From DAISKN01 sp963716925 (GTDB lineage Bacteria > Acidobacteriota > Vicinamibacteria > Marinacidobacterales > SMYC01): DNA of 64,000 nt. The notes under the pieces were generated by a model. The model saw nothing but the letters and a program-made list of their open reading frames with translations, was not told where the DNA came from and ran no database searches. Position 1 is the stretch's first letter; each line of letters begins with the position of its first letter. The stretch covers positions 62,001-126,000 of the forward strand of contig CAVQUX010000014.1 of the NCBI GenBank assembly GCA_963716925.1, read 5' to 3'. Below, piece after piece: positions 40,549 through 49,869 of the stretch. A program made the position numbers and the translations under genes.

Positions 40549-42003
40549 TCAATGCCCGCCGCAGCCATGGAGCCAGCCCCGCCCCTCGCGCGCCATGAGC
40601 TCATCGGCGCCCGGGGGACCCCAGGTTCCGCGCTCGTAGAGCTCCAGGGGCGGACCGTTTCCGCTCTCCAGACCGCGGATGACGGGATCCACGATCTTCC
40701 ACGAGAGCTCCACCTCGTCCTCGCGGGCGAAGAGCGCCGGGTCGCCGTGGAGTGCGTCCATGAGCAGCCGCTCGTACGCTTCGGGAATCTCGATGCCGTC
40801 GAAGTCCTCGGCGTAATGGAACTCCATGTCCACCGACCGCAGCCCGGCCACCGTATCCGGCACCTTGGCCTCGAAACGGAAATGCATCCCTTCATCCGGC
40901 TGGATGCAGATCGCGAGGTAGTTGTTTCGAAGACGCTCCCCCTCGGGAAGGGGGAAGAGGACATGGGGAGGAGAGCGGAACACCACGAGGATCTCGGAGT
41001 GCTTCCCGGCCAGCGCCTTTCCGGAGCGAAGATAGAAAGGGACTCCCTGCCAGCGCCAGTTCTCGATCGAGAGCTTCAGGGCGGCATAGGTCGGAGTCTC
41101 GGAGCCAGCCTTCACCCCCTCCGTTTCCCGATACCCCCGATACTGGCCGCGGACCGAAGCGAGGGCAAGGCTCTGCGGGTCCGGGATCCGGACGGCGGAC
41201 AAGACCTTCGCCTTCTCGTTTCGGATCGCATCTGCGGCGAAGGAATAGGGCGGCTCCATGGCCAGGAGGCTCATGAGCTGGAGCAGGTGGCTCTGGAACA
41301 TGTCGCGGAGAACGCCGGTCTCGTCGTAGAACGAAGCGCGATGTCCGGCGTCCACGGATTCCGCCACCGTGATCTGGACGTGGTCCACGTAGTTGCGATT
41401 CCAGAGGGGCTCGAACACGGTATTGGCGAACCGGAAGAAGAGGATGTTCTGCGCCGTCTCCTTCCCCAGGTAATGATCGATGCGGTAGATCTGCTTCTCC
41501 TGGAAGACCGCGCGTACCGCGCAGTTCAGCGCCCGGGCGCTCCCCAGATCGCTTCCGAAGGGTTTTTCGATGACGATTCGCCTTTCCCCGCCCTCTTCCG
41601 ACGCCATCCCCGAACGGCCGAGTTGAGTCACCGTGGGCTCGTAGAGCCGGGGAGCGACGGCGAGGTAGTAGACCCGGTTCGCGCCCCCCGCCTCGAGCTC
41701 GCGCAGCCTGCGGTCCAGATCTGCGAGGCTCGCAGGCACCGCCGCATCGCCGGAAACGTAGAACAGCCGCCCGGCGAAGGCGTCCCAGAGAGAGAGATCG
41801 GCGGAGGAAGCCTCGACGGAGGCTTTCATCCGCTTTCGGTACTCGTCGTCCGAATTGGGGCTTCGAGAAAAGCCGACGATGCGCAGCCGTTCGTCGAGCC
41901 GCTTCTTGCGGTGGAGATCGTAGAGCGCGGGCACGAGCTTGCGGCTCGCGAGGTCGCCGGTCGCGCCGAAGATGACGAGGCTCGTCATCGCGGGCTCGGT
42001 CAC
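40549..42003 (-). CDS. zwf: Glucose-6-phosphate dehydrogenase
   Basis: 484 residues, normal length. It oxidises glucose-6-phosphate to 6-phosphogluconolactone with NAD(P)+, the entry to the oxidative pentose phosphate pathway. The N-terminal cofactor motif is VIFGATGDLASRKLVPALYD; EKPFG and the active-site peptide RIDHYLGKETAQN (substrate-binding His and Lys) are intact, as are NRNYVDHVQIT and the C-terminal beta sheet. A GTG at 42003 has a GAGCGAGG site; the ATG five codons later is an alternative. Its natural operon partner pgl survives only as a fragment downstream. Confidence 0.96.
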   Translation of the reverse strand: MTEPAMTSLVIFGATGDLASRKLVPALYDLHRKKRLDERLRIVGFSRSPNSDDEYRKRMKASVEASSADLSLWDAFAGRLFYVSGDAAVPASLADLDRRLRELEAGGANRVYYLAVAPRLYEPTVTQLGRSGMASEEGGERRIVIEKPFGSDLGSARALNCAVRAVFQEKQIYRIDHYLGKETAQNILFFRFANTVFEPLWNRNYVDHVQITVAESVDAGHRASFYDETGVLRDMFQSHLLQLMSLLAMEPPYSFAADAIRNEKAKVLSAVRIPDPQSLALASVRGQYRGYRETEGVKAGSETPTYAALKLSIENWRWQGVPFYLRSGKALAGKHSEILVVFRSPPHVLFPLPEGERLRNNYLAICIQPDEGMHFRFEAKVPDTVAGLRSVDMEFHYAEDFDGIEIPEAYERLLMDALHGDPALFAREDEVELSWKIVDPVIRGLESGNGPPLELYERGTWGPPGADELMAREGRGWLHGCGGH

Positions 42004-42131
42004 AAAGCCTCGCTCACTCGCTTCGCATCACCGCGTGTCCGCCGAACTGGTTTGCGCAGCGCCGCGAGAAGTTTCGCGCCATAGCTCTCCTCCTGACGGC
42101 TCGGTCGGCTCGCCCGCGGGCATGCCCAGCT

Positions 42132-43535
42132 TCATCGGTCGCCCCTCCCCCAGGTCGGATACTTGGACCGATCCAACCCGAGAGACTCCCAGAGGAACTG
42201 AAAGTCCACTGGCGCTCGCCCCTCCCGTTCCGCCCGCTCACGCTCGCCGATCTCGTAGCTCCGGAGGAGCTCCACGACGTCCTCGAGGCCAGCCTCGTCC
42301 TTGATGGCCTCGCGCGGAGTTCGATCCTCGAGCATCGGGATGGGCTCGTCGGCCCATCGCGCATGGAGCTGACGGTAGATCTGGGCGACGACCCCGGCCC
42401 GCTCCTCGGCAGGGATTCCATCCAGAGGATCGTCTTCGGCGACGTGCGACGCTTTCCGGTGCCGCTCCTTCCAGAGCTCGCGGGGATCGAACGTTGCCCT
42501 GCCGAGGCGAGTCACCGCGCTTCCGGCGAGCTCCTGAAGCCGCTTCTCCCCCTCGTCCGCGAGGGCCGCGGTCCGGGCGTCGAGGTGGACGCGATCTTCC
42601 GTGGAGCGGCGCACCATCCATTTCGTGCGGCGGACGCCGTCGGGATCGTCCACGATCCATTCGAACGTTCCCTCCTCGGCGTCGACCTCGACCCCCGGCT
42701 CGCCCGACAGCGCCTCGAACAGGCGTGCCCAGCTCTCGAGACGGTAGTCGACGGTGGTGAGCGCGATCGGCTCGCCGGTGGAAGCATCGGTCAGGACCGG
42801 CGGCGGACCTACCAGGAGTCCGAGCCACGCGTCGATGACGTGCTCGGAGATCCAGTACCGGTCGACCATGCCGGTCTCGTCTCGAGGTCCTTCCAGGATC
42901 CGGCTTCTGAGTCGAAGGTAGCTATCCCGAGGGAAACCGTACATCGCTCCGCTGAGCACCGGTGGGTCCAGGGGGACCACGCGGGTCGCCAGAGCGTCGC
43001 CGCTCTGGAGCTCGCGGGAGGCGGTCCTCTCGAGAACGAAAAATTTCTCGGGAGACGGATCGCTCTTGGAAACCAGCCAGAGTCCCTTTCCCGGCTCGCT
43101 CTCGACGACCTCGTAGAGATCGAGAGGGCTGCTCCCGAGAAGCTCCAGATACCGCCGCTCGGAAGGCTCGAGATCGGGACCCTCCTCGAGAATCATATCC
43201 ATGAAGCGGCGCGGTTCTCCCTCGCCCTCGGCCTCGTTCTCTCCTTCGGAGAGAACCCACTCCAGCGAGTTGATCTGGAACATCTGGAAGAGCTCTTCGG
43301 GAAGATCGCGGATCTCCTCGAGCTGCGCGTCCTCGAGAAGCCCGCAATAGACGTTCTCGATCGATTCGTGAACCTGGTCACCGTGGTGATCCATGAGCCA
43401 GGCCAGCGCCTTCTCGGCGGCGCGATCCGGCGCCCTCGCCTCTCGCCCCCGAGCCTCGTCGGCGGGGAGGCAGCAGACCTTGTACTTCTTCCCGCTCCCG
43501 CAAGGACAGGGGCTGTTGCGACCGGGTTTCGACAT
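42132..43535 (-). CDS. SEC-C zinc-motif protein of unknown function
   Basis: 467 residues. The N-terminus carries a SecA-C-type zinc motif, GRNSPCPCGSGKKYKVCCLP (Cys-x-Cys...Cys-Cys), as found at the end of SecA and in many stand-alone proteins. The rest is soluble, acidic and mixed alpha/beta (RYLELLGSSPLDLYEVVESE, YWISEHVIDAWLGLLVGPPP), with a late basic region and a C-terminal WESLGLDRSKYPTWGRGD. I do not recognise a catalytic domain. SEC-C motifs mediate protein or nucleic-acid contacts, so an accessory role is likely. The stop lies 128 bases before the zwf start; no operon with zwf is certain. Confidence 0.8.
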   Translation of the reverse strand: MSKPGRNSPCPCGSGKKYKVCCLPADEARGREARAPDRAAEKALAWLMDHHGDQVHESIENVYCGLLEDAQLEEIRDLPEELFQMFQINSLEWVLSEGENEAEGEGEPRRFMDMILEEGPDLEPSERRYLELLGSSPLDLYEVVESEPGKGLWLVSKSDPSPEKFFVLERTASRELQSGDALATRVVPLDPPVLSGAMYGFPRDSYLRLRSRILEGPRDETGMVDRYWISEHVIDAWLGLLVGPPPVLTDASTGEPIALTTVDYRLESWARLFEALSGEPGVEVDAEEGTFEWIVDDPDGVRRTKWMVRRSTEDRVHLDARTAALADEGEKRLQELAGSAVTRLGRATFDPRELWKERHRKASHVAEDDPLDGIPAEERAGVVAQIYRQLHARWADEPIPMLEDRTPREAIKDEAGLEDVVELLRSYEIGERERAEREGRAPVDFQFLWESLGLDRSKYPTWGRGDR

Positions 43536-43540
43536 CCGAC

Positions 43541-44246
43541 CTAGAACGAGTCTCTCGTAAACACGAGCTCGATATCGTCGCGAAGGAGGGTCCCGATGGC
43601 GTAGACGGAGTAGTTCGCTCCCGCGGACAATCCCTGCCCCGAGATCGCCGCCACCTCTTCCACCGTGCCTCCGCGACGGAGCTCGAAGCCGTAGACCCCG
43701 GGAATGAGCTCCGCGAGGCCGCTGGCTTGAAGGTATCCGATGCCTCCGAAGAGTCCCGGGCCGCTCTGGATTGCGAGATCGAACGGCGCCGGGAAATCGG
43801 GAACGGTGTTGACCAACTTCAATCGCGCGCGCTCTCCGCGGGTCGACCGTTCTTCGAAGATGGCGAGCGTCGACAAGTCCAGTCCGACGACGGCGATCGT
43901 CACCGCCTGGTTCGAAGCGAGGGTGACCCGGGTTTCGATGAGGGCCGTGCCCCGGTTTCCCTCGGGGAAGAACTGGACCCGATATTCTCCGGGGTCGAGC
44001 TGGGCATAGGGGCCGAAACCGCCATAGTCGATGCCGGTCGCGAGTGCTGCGCCGTTCACCACGAAGTCGACGCTCCGGGCGTCTTCCGCGAGCTGGGCGC
44101 CGCGAAGGTACGCTTTGGCTGCGGAGGCCGGAGCGGTGGTCGTGGTCGTCGGGGTCTCGCTCCCCGTTGGCGGATCGTCGTTACAGCCGGCCAGGAGAGC
44201 GAGGCAGAATCGGCACCGCTCGGAGTGAAAAGATTCGTGTTCTCAT
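43541..44246 (-). CDS. DUF4397-domain lipoprotein (apparent frameshift in the signal peptide)
   Basis: The mature protein (about 215 residues) contains two DUF4397-like immunoglobulin-type halves: VDFVVNGAALATGIDYGGFG with YAQLDPGEYRVQFFPEGNRG, and ARLKLVNTVPDFPAPFDLAI with LAELIPGVYGFELRRGGTVE. Upstream in the same frame is a lipobox, CLALLAGCNDDPPTGS, followed by a Thr-rich linker, but that frame has a stop at 44245 and no start. An ATG at 44246 in the next frame gives MRTRIFSL, a good signal-peptide beginning. A one-base shift near 44200-44225 would join them. Otherwise translation must begin internally at the GTG codons near 44062. Exported, probably outer-membrane anchored; function unknown. 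Confidence 0.68.
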
Positions 44247-44340
44247 GGAATGCACCTCGTCGGGGCGATGCGCGCGTACCGCGGAAACGTCCTATGCTAA
44301 CCGGAGTGTCGCGCTATCCCAAACGGGCAGTGGCGGGAAA

Positions 44341-44417
44341 TGGTGCGCCCTGGGTGATTCGAACACCCGACCTACAGATTCGTAGTCTGTCGCTCTATCC
44401 AGCTGAGCTAAGGGCGC
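44341..44417 (-). tRNA. tRNA-Arg (ACG)
   Basis: The reverse complement folds fully: acceptor GCGCCCT/AGGGCGC, D arm GCTC...GAGC, anticodon stem ACAGA/TCTGT with loop CTACGAA (anticodon ACG), T arm GGGTG-TTCGAAT-CACCC, discriminator A and encoded CCA. A34 of this tRNA is the standard target of TadA, encoded at 2255-2692. Confidence 0.96.
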
Positions 44418-44469
44418 TAAAGAAGGCTCGCGGTAAGAGGCATCATGCTAGCAAGCAGCCGTCGGGGCG

Positions 44470-44904
44470 TCAAGGCGCGCTCGATTTGCGGAATCGGAAC
44501 TCCTGCTTTCCCTCGTCTCCCTCGACCTCGGCCACCAGCGCGCCGTCGTCCAGACGATAGCGGATGATCTTGGGGTGGTCGTGATGCGGGTTCTCGAATA
44601 CCGCCTCGCCGGCGGACGTTCTCGTCAGCTTGAAGTCGGTCGGCGGTCTTCCGTTGGGCTGCGCGACATAGAACACGCCTTCCTCTCGAGCCTCGATCCG
44701 CAGGAACTCGAACGCCACCGTCTCTCCCGAGACGATGGTACGGGAAACGCCGAGCATCGTGCCTCCGGCGGCGTCGGTCCAGCGCTCTTCGATGGTAGCC
44801 TTACCGGACTCGCCCCTCCAGCTTCCTTCGAGGAAGCGCAGACCCTCTAGATCAGACGACGGAGCCGCGAAAGCGAGGACGGCAAGAGCGAGTCCGAGTT
44901 TCAT
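44470..44904 (-). CDS. Exported DUF6265-like small protein
   Basis: 144 residues with a short signal peptide (MKLGLALAVLAFAAPSSDLE). The body is one beta-barrel-like domain: LRFLEGSWRGESGKATIEER, GGTMLGVSRTIVSGETVAFE, GVFYVAQPNGRPPTDF and VFENPHHDHPKIIRYR. The conserved LxGxW opening and the ENPxHDxPxxIxYR block match the DUF6265 family of unknown function, distantly lipocalin-like. It lies between tRNA-Arg and an AraC regulator on the same strand. Confidence 0.82.
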   Translation of the reverse strand: MKLGLALAVLAFAAPSSDLEGLRFLEGSWRGESGKATIEERWTDAAGGTMLGVSRTIVSGETVAFEFLRIEAREEGVFYVAQPNGRPPTDFKLTRTSAGEAVFENPHHDHPKIIRYRLDDGALVAEVEGDEGKQEFRFRKSSAP

Positions 44905-44942
44905 GGTCTTTCCTCCCTGGCCGCCCCATTGTGGAGGCGCGG

Positions 44943-45779
44943 TCAGGAGCCCGTATTGTACGAACCCGACCGCACCCGGCGCCGGGTGAAGACCCGGGTC
45001 AAAGCATTCTCGTCGGAGAAAAGCGCCGTGGGGCTCCGCCCGGTGAAGCTCTTGAAGTCACGGATGAAGTGGGACTGGTCGTAGTAGCCGCAGTCGAGTG
45101 CGAGCTCCGCCCACCGGCGCTCATCGAGGAAGGCTCTGCGAAAGACGCTCTGGAACCGCAGGACCTTCGCGAACCTCTTCGGCCCGAGTCCCACCCGCTC
45201 GCGAAATCTTCGTTCGAGCTGGCGGGGCCCGACTCCCATCCCGGCGGCGAGGGCATCGACGGAGATCCGACCTTCCGCCCGGACGACGCTCGAGACCGCT
45301 CGCTCGAAGTCGGGGTCCGGGGCGGCGGCGCTTCCGAAGTGCGCCGAGAGACTCGCGTCGAGCGCCCGCGTGCGCTCTTCCACGGAGCTCGCGCTCCCGA
45401 GCCTGTCCGGAAGGGCAAGCACGTCCTCGAGAGGAACGAGCTCGTTGGCGAGCTCCGCCATGGGGAACCGCAAGAGAGGATGGGCCCCGCTCGGATGGAA
45501 CCGCACTCCGACGATGTCGACCTGGCCGGTGGCGCGGATGGTCACGTGGTGGTCCATCTGTCCCACCAGCATTCGAGGCGGCTGTCGTTCGCTCCAGACG
45601 CTCCGGGCGTCGTCGTGGCAGCGCCGGATCGGATCTGCGAGGTTGAGGACGATCTCCATGCAGCCGTCCGGGAGGATCGGCTGGGGCTCCGAGGCCCCGG
45701 CGCGGAGGAACCAATAACATTCTATGTAGCGCCGTAGAGGGGGCGCGGGAAGGACTTCGCGATACGACGGCGGGCTCAT
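44943..45779 (-). CDS. AraC-family transcriptional regulator
   Basis: 278 residues. The N-terminal sensor part (PAPPLRRYIECYWFLRAGAS, ILPDGCMEIVLNLADP, VGVRFHPSGAHPLLRFPMAE) is of the DUF6597 type common in one AraC subgroup. The C-terminal DNA-binding domain has both helix-turn-helix units: ISVDALAAGMGVGPRQLERR and WAELALDCGYYDQSHFIRDF followed by KSFTGRSPTAL. It overlaps the isoaspartyl peptidase stop by four bases and is probably cotranscribed with it. The inducer is unknown; the small exported protein downstream may be a target. Confidence 0.92.
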   Translation of the reverse strand: MSPPSYREVLPAPPLRRYIECYWFLRAGASEPQPILPDGCMEIVLNLADPIRRCHDDARSVWSERQPPRMLVGQMDHHVTIRATGQVDIVGVRFHPSGAHPLLRFPMAELANELVPLEDVLALPDRLGSASSVEERTRALDASLSAHFGSAAAPDPDFERAVSSVVRAEGRISVDALAAGMGVGPRQLERRFRERVGLGPKRFAKVLRFQSVFRRAFLDERRWAELALDCGYYDQSHFIRDFKSFTGRSPTALFSDENALTRVFTRRRVRSGSYNTGS

Positions 45780-46687
45780 ATCCCGACTTCCGGCTTCGTC
45801 ATTCCGTCCGTCAGGTAGGCGTGCGCCATGTGGGGGGTATTGAATGCATAGCCCAGCTCGCCTTTCGCGTCCACGAGGATGATCCCGCCCTGACCTCCGG
45901 CTCGAGACTCGAGCGTGCGGATCGTCTGCTGCGCCGCTTCCGATGGGCCGATGCCGGAGGTCATGGCCTCGACCGCGCGATAGGCCATCACCATCCGGAG
46001 GATCGCTTCACCCGCTCCCGTGCAGGCCGCGGCCCCCCTGCGGTCGTCGGCGTAGAGGCCGGAACCGATGACGGGCGAGTCCCCGATGCGCCCCGGAAGC
46101 TTCAAGAAAGTGCCTCCCGTCGAGCTCGCAGCGGCCACGTGCCCGTGGCTGTCGCAGGCCACGGCGCCGACGGTCTCGCCGGGCGGGCTCGATTGAGGCG
46201 CGGCGATCCTCCGGGCGCGAAGATACCTCTCGCGCTCCCGCTCCACGATCAGCTCCTCGGGATCGCAGAGCTGAATCCCGCGACTACGGGCGAACTCCAG
46301 GGCGCCCTCTCCCGAGAGCATCACGTGCTGCGAGCTCTCGAGGAGCTCCCGCGCCAGCGATACCGGATGTGAAATCCTGGAGACGCAGGCCACGGCGCCG
46401 GCCTTCAGATCGGCTCCCTCCATGATGGCGGCGTCGAGCTCGACCTCGCCCCGGGCGTTGAGCACCGACCCGCGGCCCGCGTTGAACGTCGCGTCCGACT
46501 CGAGGAACTCCACGGCCTTCTGGACCGCGTCCAGTGCCGATCCTCCCGTCAAAAGGATTTCGAAACCGATCATCGACGCCCGGTGAACCCCGATGCGGTG
46601 GGCTTCGAGCTCGCCCTCGGGCGTGGCCCAGGCTCCGCCGTGAACGAGAACCGCGGGCCGGGCTCGCTTTCGGGAAGGCCGATCCAT
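45776..46687 (-). CDS. Isoaspartyl peptidase / L-asparaginase (Ntn hydrolase)
   Basis: 303 residues from ATG (a GTG one codon earlier is equivalent). It hydrolyses isoaspartyl dipeptides and asparagine. The precursor is autocleaved before the nucleophile Thr in GETVGAVACDSHGHVAAASS, giving alpha and beta chains. Family blocks VLVHGGAW, SALDAVQKAVEFLESDATFN, AGRGSVLNARGEVELDAAIM and RIGDSPVIGSGLYADDRRGA are intact, including the Arg/Asp and Gly residues that hold the substrate. No signal peptide is seen, so it acts in the cytoplasm, scavenging damaged peptides. Confidence 0.93.
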   Translation of the reverse strand: MDRPSRKRARPAVLVHGGAWATPEGELEAHRIGVHRASMIGFEILLTGGSALDAVQKAVEFLESDATFNAGRGSVLNARGEVELDAAIMEGADLKAGAVACVSRISHPVSLARELLESSQHVMLSGEGALEFARSRGIQLCDPEELIVERERERYLRARRIAAPQSSPPGETVGAVACDSHGHVAAASSTGGTFLKLPGRIGDSPVIGSGLYADDRRGAAACTGAGEAILRMVMAYRAVEAMTSGIGPSEAAQQTIRTLESRAGGQGGIILVDAKGELGYAFNTPHMAHAYLTDGMTKPEVGI

Positions 46688-46728
46688 CACGTTGGGTACG
46701 CCGGGCGAGTCGGAGAAGTTCGGCCAGT

Positions 46729-46804
46729 TGGTAGCGCTACGGGGATTCGAACCCCGGTTTGATGGCTGAGAACCACCCGTCCTAGTCCCCTAGACGATAG
46801 CGCC
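46729..46804 (-). tRNA. tRNA-Glu (CTC)
   Basis: The reverse complement folds with acceptor GGCGCTA/TAGCGCT (one G-U pair), D arm GTC...GAC, anticodon stem GGTGG/CCATC with loop TTCTCAG (anticodon CTC), T arm CGGGG-TTCGAAT-CCCCG, discriminator A and encoded CCA. It reads GAG codons. Confidence 0.95.
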
Positions 46805-46842
46805 GATGGGATCGAATCGGCTGTGACGACAGCCACTGGGAA

Positions 46843-46870
46843 AGTTAACACAGCGGGTTTTGCCTGTCAA
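46843..46870 (-). promoter_or_regulatory. Promoter of tRNA-Glu
   Basis: On the minus strand TTGACA is followed after 16 bases by TTAACT. The start would fall near 46836, about 30 bases before the mature tRNA 5' end. The perfect -35 box in an AT-rich island fits a strong stable-RNA promoter. Confidence 0.5.
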
Positions 46871-46929
46871 TTTCACATGATAAGATAGAACTCACAGCCG
46901 ACAATCGATTTACACTATCCCGGGCGCAG

Positions 46930-49824
46930 GTGCCTTTTCGCAATCCCTTCTTCTCGATGCTGGATCGCCTTCGTAAACGCTTCGAGAGCCTTCTCGCCAA
47001 GTCGGCTCCACTGGTCGACGAGCCGGAGCCTCCTCCGTCGGTCGAAGTCCCTGTCGAGCAAGGCGCCGCGCAGGCGAGCGAGGCGGAGGCCACGCTCCTC
47101 GCGCGCCGCGAAGCTCAGAAGCGGGAGTCCAGGCTCATCCTCACGGAGCGAATCCATAACCGCGCCGCGGCTCTCCAGAACGAGCTTCGAACCAGCCTGC
47201 TGAACGATATCCACCGGAAGCTGGACCAGGAGGTCCAAAACCAGTCGCTTCACGACCTGCTGCAGGTGACTCTGGACACGGGGTTCACCGCGCGGCTCGA
47301 CAGTGCGATCGAGGAGCACGTCCTCGGGATGTTCCAGACTCTCGAGACGGAGTTCCGAGGAGAGGCCGATGCCTCGCCGCTCTTCCCTCGCAAGGAACAG
47401 TTCGTTTCCGAGCTCAAGCTCTACCGCGACTCGATCCTGAAGAAGCATCTACTGGAGCAGGTGGAGGTGCTGGCGCTTCCGACCTCGGCGCAGGCGTTCC
47501 CCGAGACCCGCGGGAGCGCCGAGGAGCTCAAGGAGCGAATCGCCCAGTACTGGAACGCCTGCCGCGAAGCACTCGACAAGTTCTTCCGGTCGGTCGAAAT
47601 GGTGCTCCTCGACAGCGGCCGCGAGGGCATCCGGATCCAATCGTCGGTAATCCGCGACCGGCTCCTTGCGGCGCAGTATCGAAACGGCTACCGGCTTCTC
47701 GAGGACCGCTTCCGTTCCCTGTACGCCGAGGTCGCCGATCTCCACATGAGCGCCGAGCCCCCCGAGCAGAAGAAGGCGGCTCTCGACCGGCGGGTGGTCG
47801 ACGAGATCATCGTTCCCCTGGCCTATTTCATCCGCGAGCGCAGCGAGCCCGAGCCTCGAGAAGCGCTCGCGAGCCGGGCCGCGCTCTTCACCGAGATCGT
47901 GGACCGTCTCGTCGCCCTCCCCGATCCTTTCCAGCAGACGGCGGAAGCCATCAAGCCCGTTCTGCGGAAGAGCGTCGAGCAGGCTCGCCCGATAGCCGCC
48001 GAGGAGAGCCCGTACCTCCGGGCGGCGATCGAGAGCCTCAACCCTTCCGCCATCCACCGGACCACGGCGCTTCTTCGCGTGCTCGAGATCCTGGTCCAGC
48101 CCGAGATCGACGAGCGGGAGCTCCTGGGCGTCGAGCAGGTGATCCGCCTGAACCGCGCTCAGTATCGCATGTACCAGCAGCTCGATCGGAGCCATCGAGA
48201 TCTCGCGCGAAGGCTCTCTCCGCTCGATCGAATCGCGGACGAGGACGCGAGCCTCGCGGCGGAGATCCTCGAACAGGCGGAGCCCCCGAGAGAGCTGGTG
48301 GAGGATCTCTTTCTCGCGCTCGGCTATCTGAAATGGCCGCAGTCGCCCCCCACGAGCCTTCGAACGCTTCTCCGCTACGTCGCGGTCCTCGCGCTCTCTC
48401 CTCGAGAGCTCGCGGGTTGGACGAGCCTCTACTCGCCCGAGCCGCTTTCGACAGCGGAGCGCGCTCGCCTGGCTCGCACCGTTCTCGAACGCGTCACCTC
48501 CTCGTCCGTCGGAACCGACGAGCGCCAGCAGCGGCTTGGCGCGGTGCCCATCCCCATCGATCTCGGCAAGGCCCTCGCTTCGATGGGCTACTTTCCCGAG
48601 GAGAAGGATCGACTCGGGCGATTCCGCGAAGAGGTGGGCTCCGCGGTGGAGGGGGGAGAAGCGGCCGCGCTGGCGCGTTCGATTCAGAACCTCAGAAGAC
48701 TCCGGCAAGCGATTTCCGGGGAGCGGCTCGCGCTCGGGGCCACGGGAATGGAAGCGGATCCGTATCTCGTCGAGATCTGGCTCGCCCCCGAGGGCGCGAT
48801 GATCGGACTGGTGCTCTTCGCCGAAGAAGGCTTCGGGACGGCCCCGGTCGAGATCCTTTCGCGGGATCCTGGAACCGGAAACCGCAAGGAAACGGAAGAA
48901 AAGCTCCGGCGCCAGCTGCAGGGCCAAGCGCTCATCTACCAGACGTTCTCCAGGCTCTTCTCGCGGACGGTCTCCCTGCCGAAGGAGCGACGGCGGGGAC
49001 TTCCGGCGTTCGTCAAGACCCTGTACGAGCCCGCCGACCCGAACCGCCTCCTGCTGCTCGCCCGGCTGCGATACGCGAAAGACCTGGTGGTGCTCATCGA
49101 GTCTTTCGCCCGCCAGATCGCGGAAGCCGACTCCTCGGACCCGAGAGCCCTCGCCGAGGCGAACGGTGTCTTCCAGATCCTGACCGGGCTCGCGAAAAAA
49201 GTGGACGAGCTCATCCGGACCACGGACAAGAACCGCGATCCTCAGGAGCTCGGCCGCCTGGTGAAGGAGTACGAGCGCACGCTCAAGTACCTCAATACCG
49301 TGGTCGTCCATTCCGTCAATCCCTGGCTCGCGCGCCAGACCGGGGATCTCGGCACGGAGTTCGAGTTCAAGCGCGAAGACGTCGAGGATGCCGTGAGGCG
49401 TCACGCCTCGCGCCAGGGGCTCGATTGGGGGGAGGACGTGGTGGGCTTCGAAGCCCACGTCATCCGGGGGACGCTCGGCTGCCGCGCCCTGGTGAAGCTC
49501 GCCGACGGCGCTTCCAAGGTGGTGCTGCTCGACTACGACCGCAAACGACAGGACTGGCAGGTGCGGCACATGGGTCCGCGGCTCACCGACGTGGTGCGCG
49601 ACGCGCTGCGCCAGCGGGGAAGGGTCCTCCCCGATGACTACGACGAGAAATTCGAACAACCGACGTTCCGGCTCGACGAGCAGTCGTGCCGATTCCTCTG
49701 GCTGAAGCGCGGCGTCGCCCGCGTGGAGGCGACTCTGGTGCTCGACAGCTCCCGCGGAGACAACCCCTGGCGCGTCGTCTATCTCAAGTACAACGACGAC
49801 GTGCTCGTCGACCGAACGCTCTAG
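46930..49824 (+). CDS. Large helical cytoplasmic protein, not recognised
   Basis: 964 residues from a GTG, or 955 from the ATG at 46957 (MLDRLRKRFESLL). There is no signal peptide and no membrane segment. The first 500 residues are almost entirely helical and charged, with coiled-coil-like parts (LLARREAQKRESRLILTERI, IHRKLDQEVQNQSLHDLLQV). A middle part follows the segment SLRTLLRYVAVLALSPRELA. The C-terminal 150 residues become mixed, ending in RFLWLKRGVARVEATLVLDS and YLKYNDDVLVDRTL. I see no ATP-binding, metal or catalytic motif. The gene is monocistronic or cotranscribed with the membrane fusion protein 45 bases downstream. Function cannot be assigned. Confidence 0.8.
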   Translation: MPFRNPFFSMLDRLRKRFESLLAKSAPLVDEPEPPPSVEVPVEQGAAQASEAEATLLARREAQKRESRLILTERIHNRAAALQNELRTSLLNDIHRKLDQEVQNQSLHDLLQVTLDTGFTARLDSAIEEHVLGMFQTLETEFRGEADASPLFPRKEQFVSELKLYRDSILKKHLLEQVEVLALPTSAQAFPETRGSAEELKERIAQYWNACREALDKFFRSVEMVLLDSGREGIRIQSSVIRDRLLAAQYRNGYRLLEDRFRSLYAEVADLHMSAEPPEQKKAALDRRVVDEIIVPLAYFIRERSEPEPREALASRAALFTEIVDRLVALPDPFQQTAEAIKPVLRKSVEQARPIAAEESPYLRAAIESLNPSAIHRTTALLRVLEILVQPEIDERELLGVEQVIRLNRAQYRMYQQLDRSHRDLARRLSPLDRIADEDASLAAEILEQAEPPRELVEDLFLALGYLKWPQSPPTSLRTLLRYVAVLALSPRELAGWTSLYSPEPLSTAERARLARTVLERVTSSSVGTDERQQRLGAVPIPIDLGKALASMGYFPEEKDRLGRFREEVGSAVEGGEAAALARSIQNLRRLRQAISGERLALGATGMEADPYLVEIWLAPEGAMIGLVLFAEEGFGTAPVEILSRDPGTGNRKETEEKLRRQLQGQALIYQTFSRLFSRTVSLPKERRRGLPAFVKTLYEPADPNRLLLLARLRYAKDLVVLIESFARQIAEADSSDPRALAEANGVFQILTGLAKKVDELIRTTDKNRDPQELGRLVKEYERTLKYLNTVVVHSVNPWLARQTGDLGTEFEFKREDVEDAVRRHASRQGLDWGEDVVGFEAHVIRGTLGCRALVKLADGASKVVLLDYDRKRQDWQVRHMGPRLTDVVRDALRQRGRVLPDDYDEKFEQPTFRLDEQSCRFLWLKRGVARVEATLVLDSSRGDNPWRVVYLKYNDDVLVDRTL

Positions 49825-49869
49825 CGGGTTCGCCGTTGCCGCGCGGTGCGTCTCCGCGTATGATCCGAC

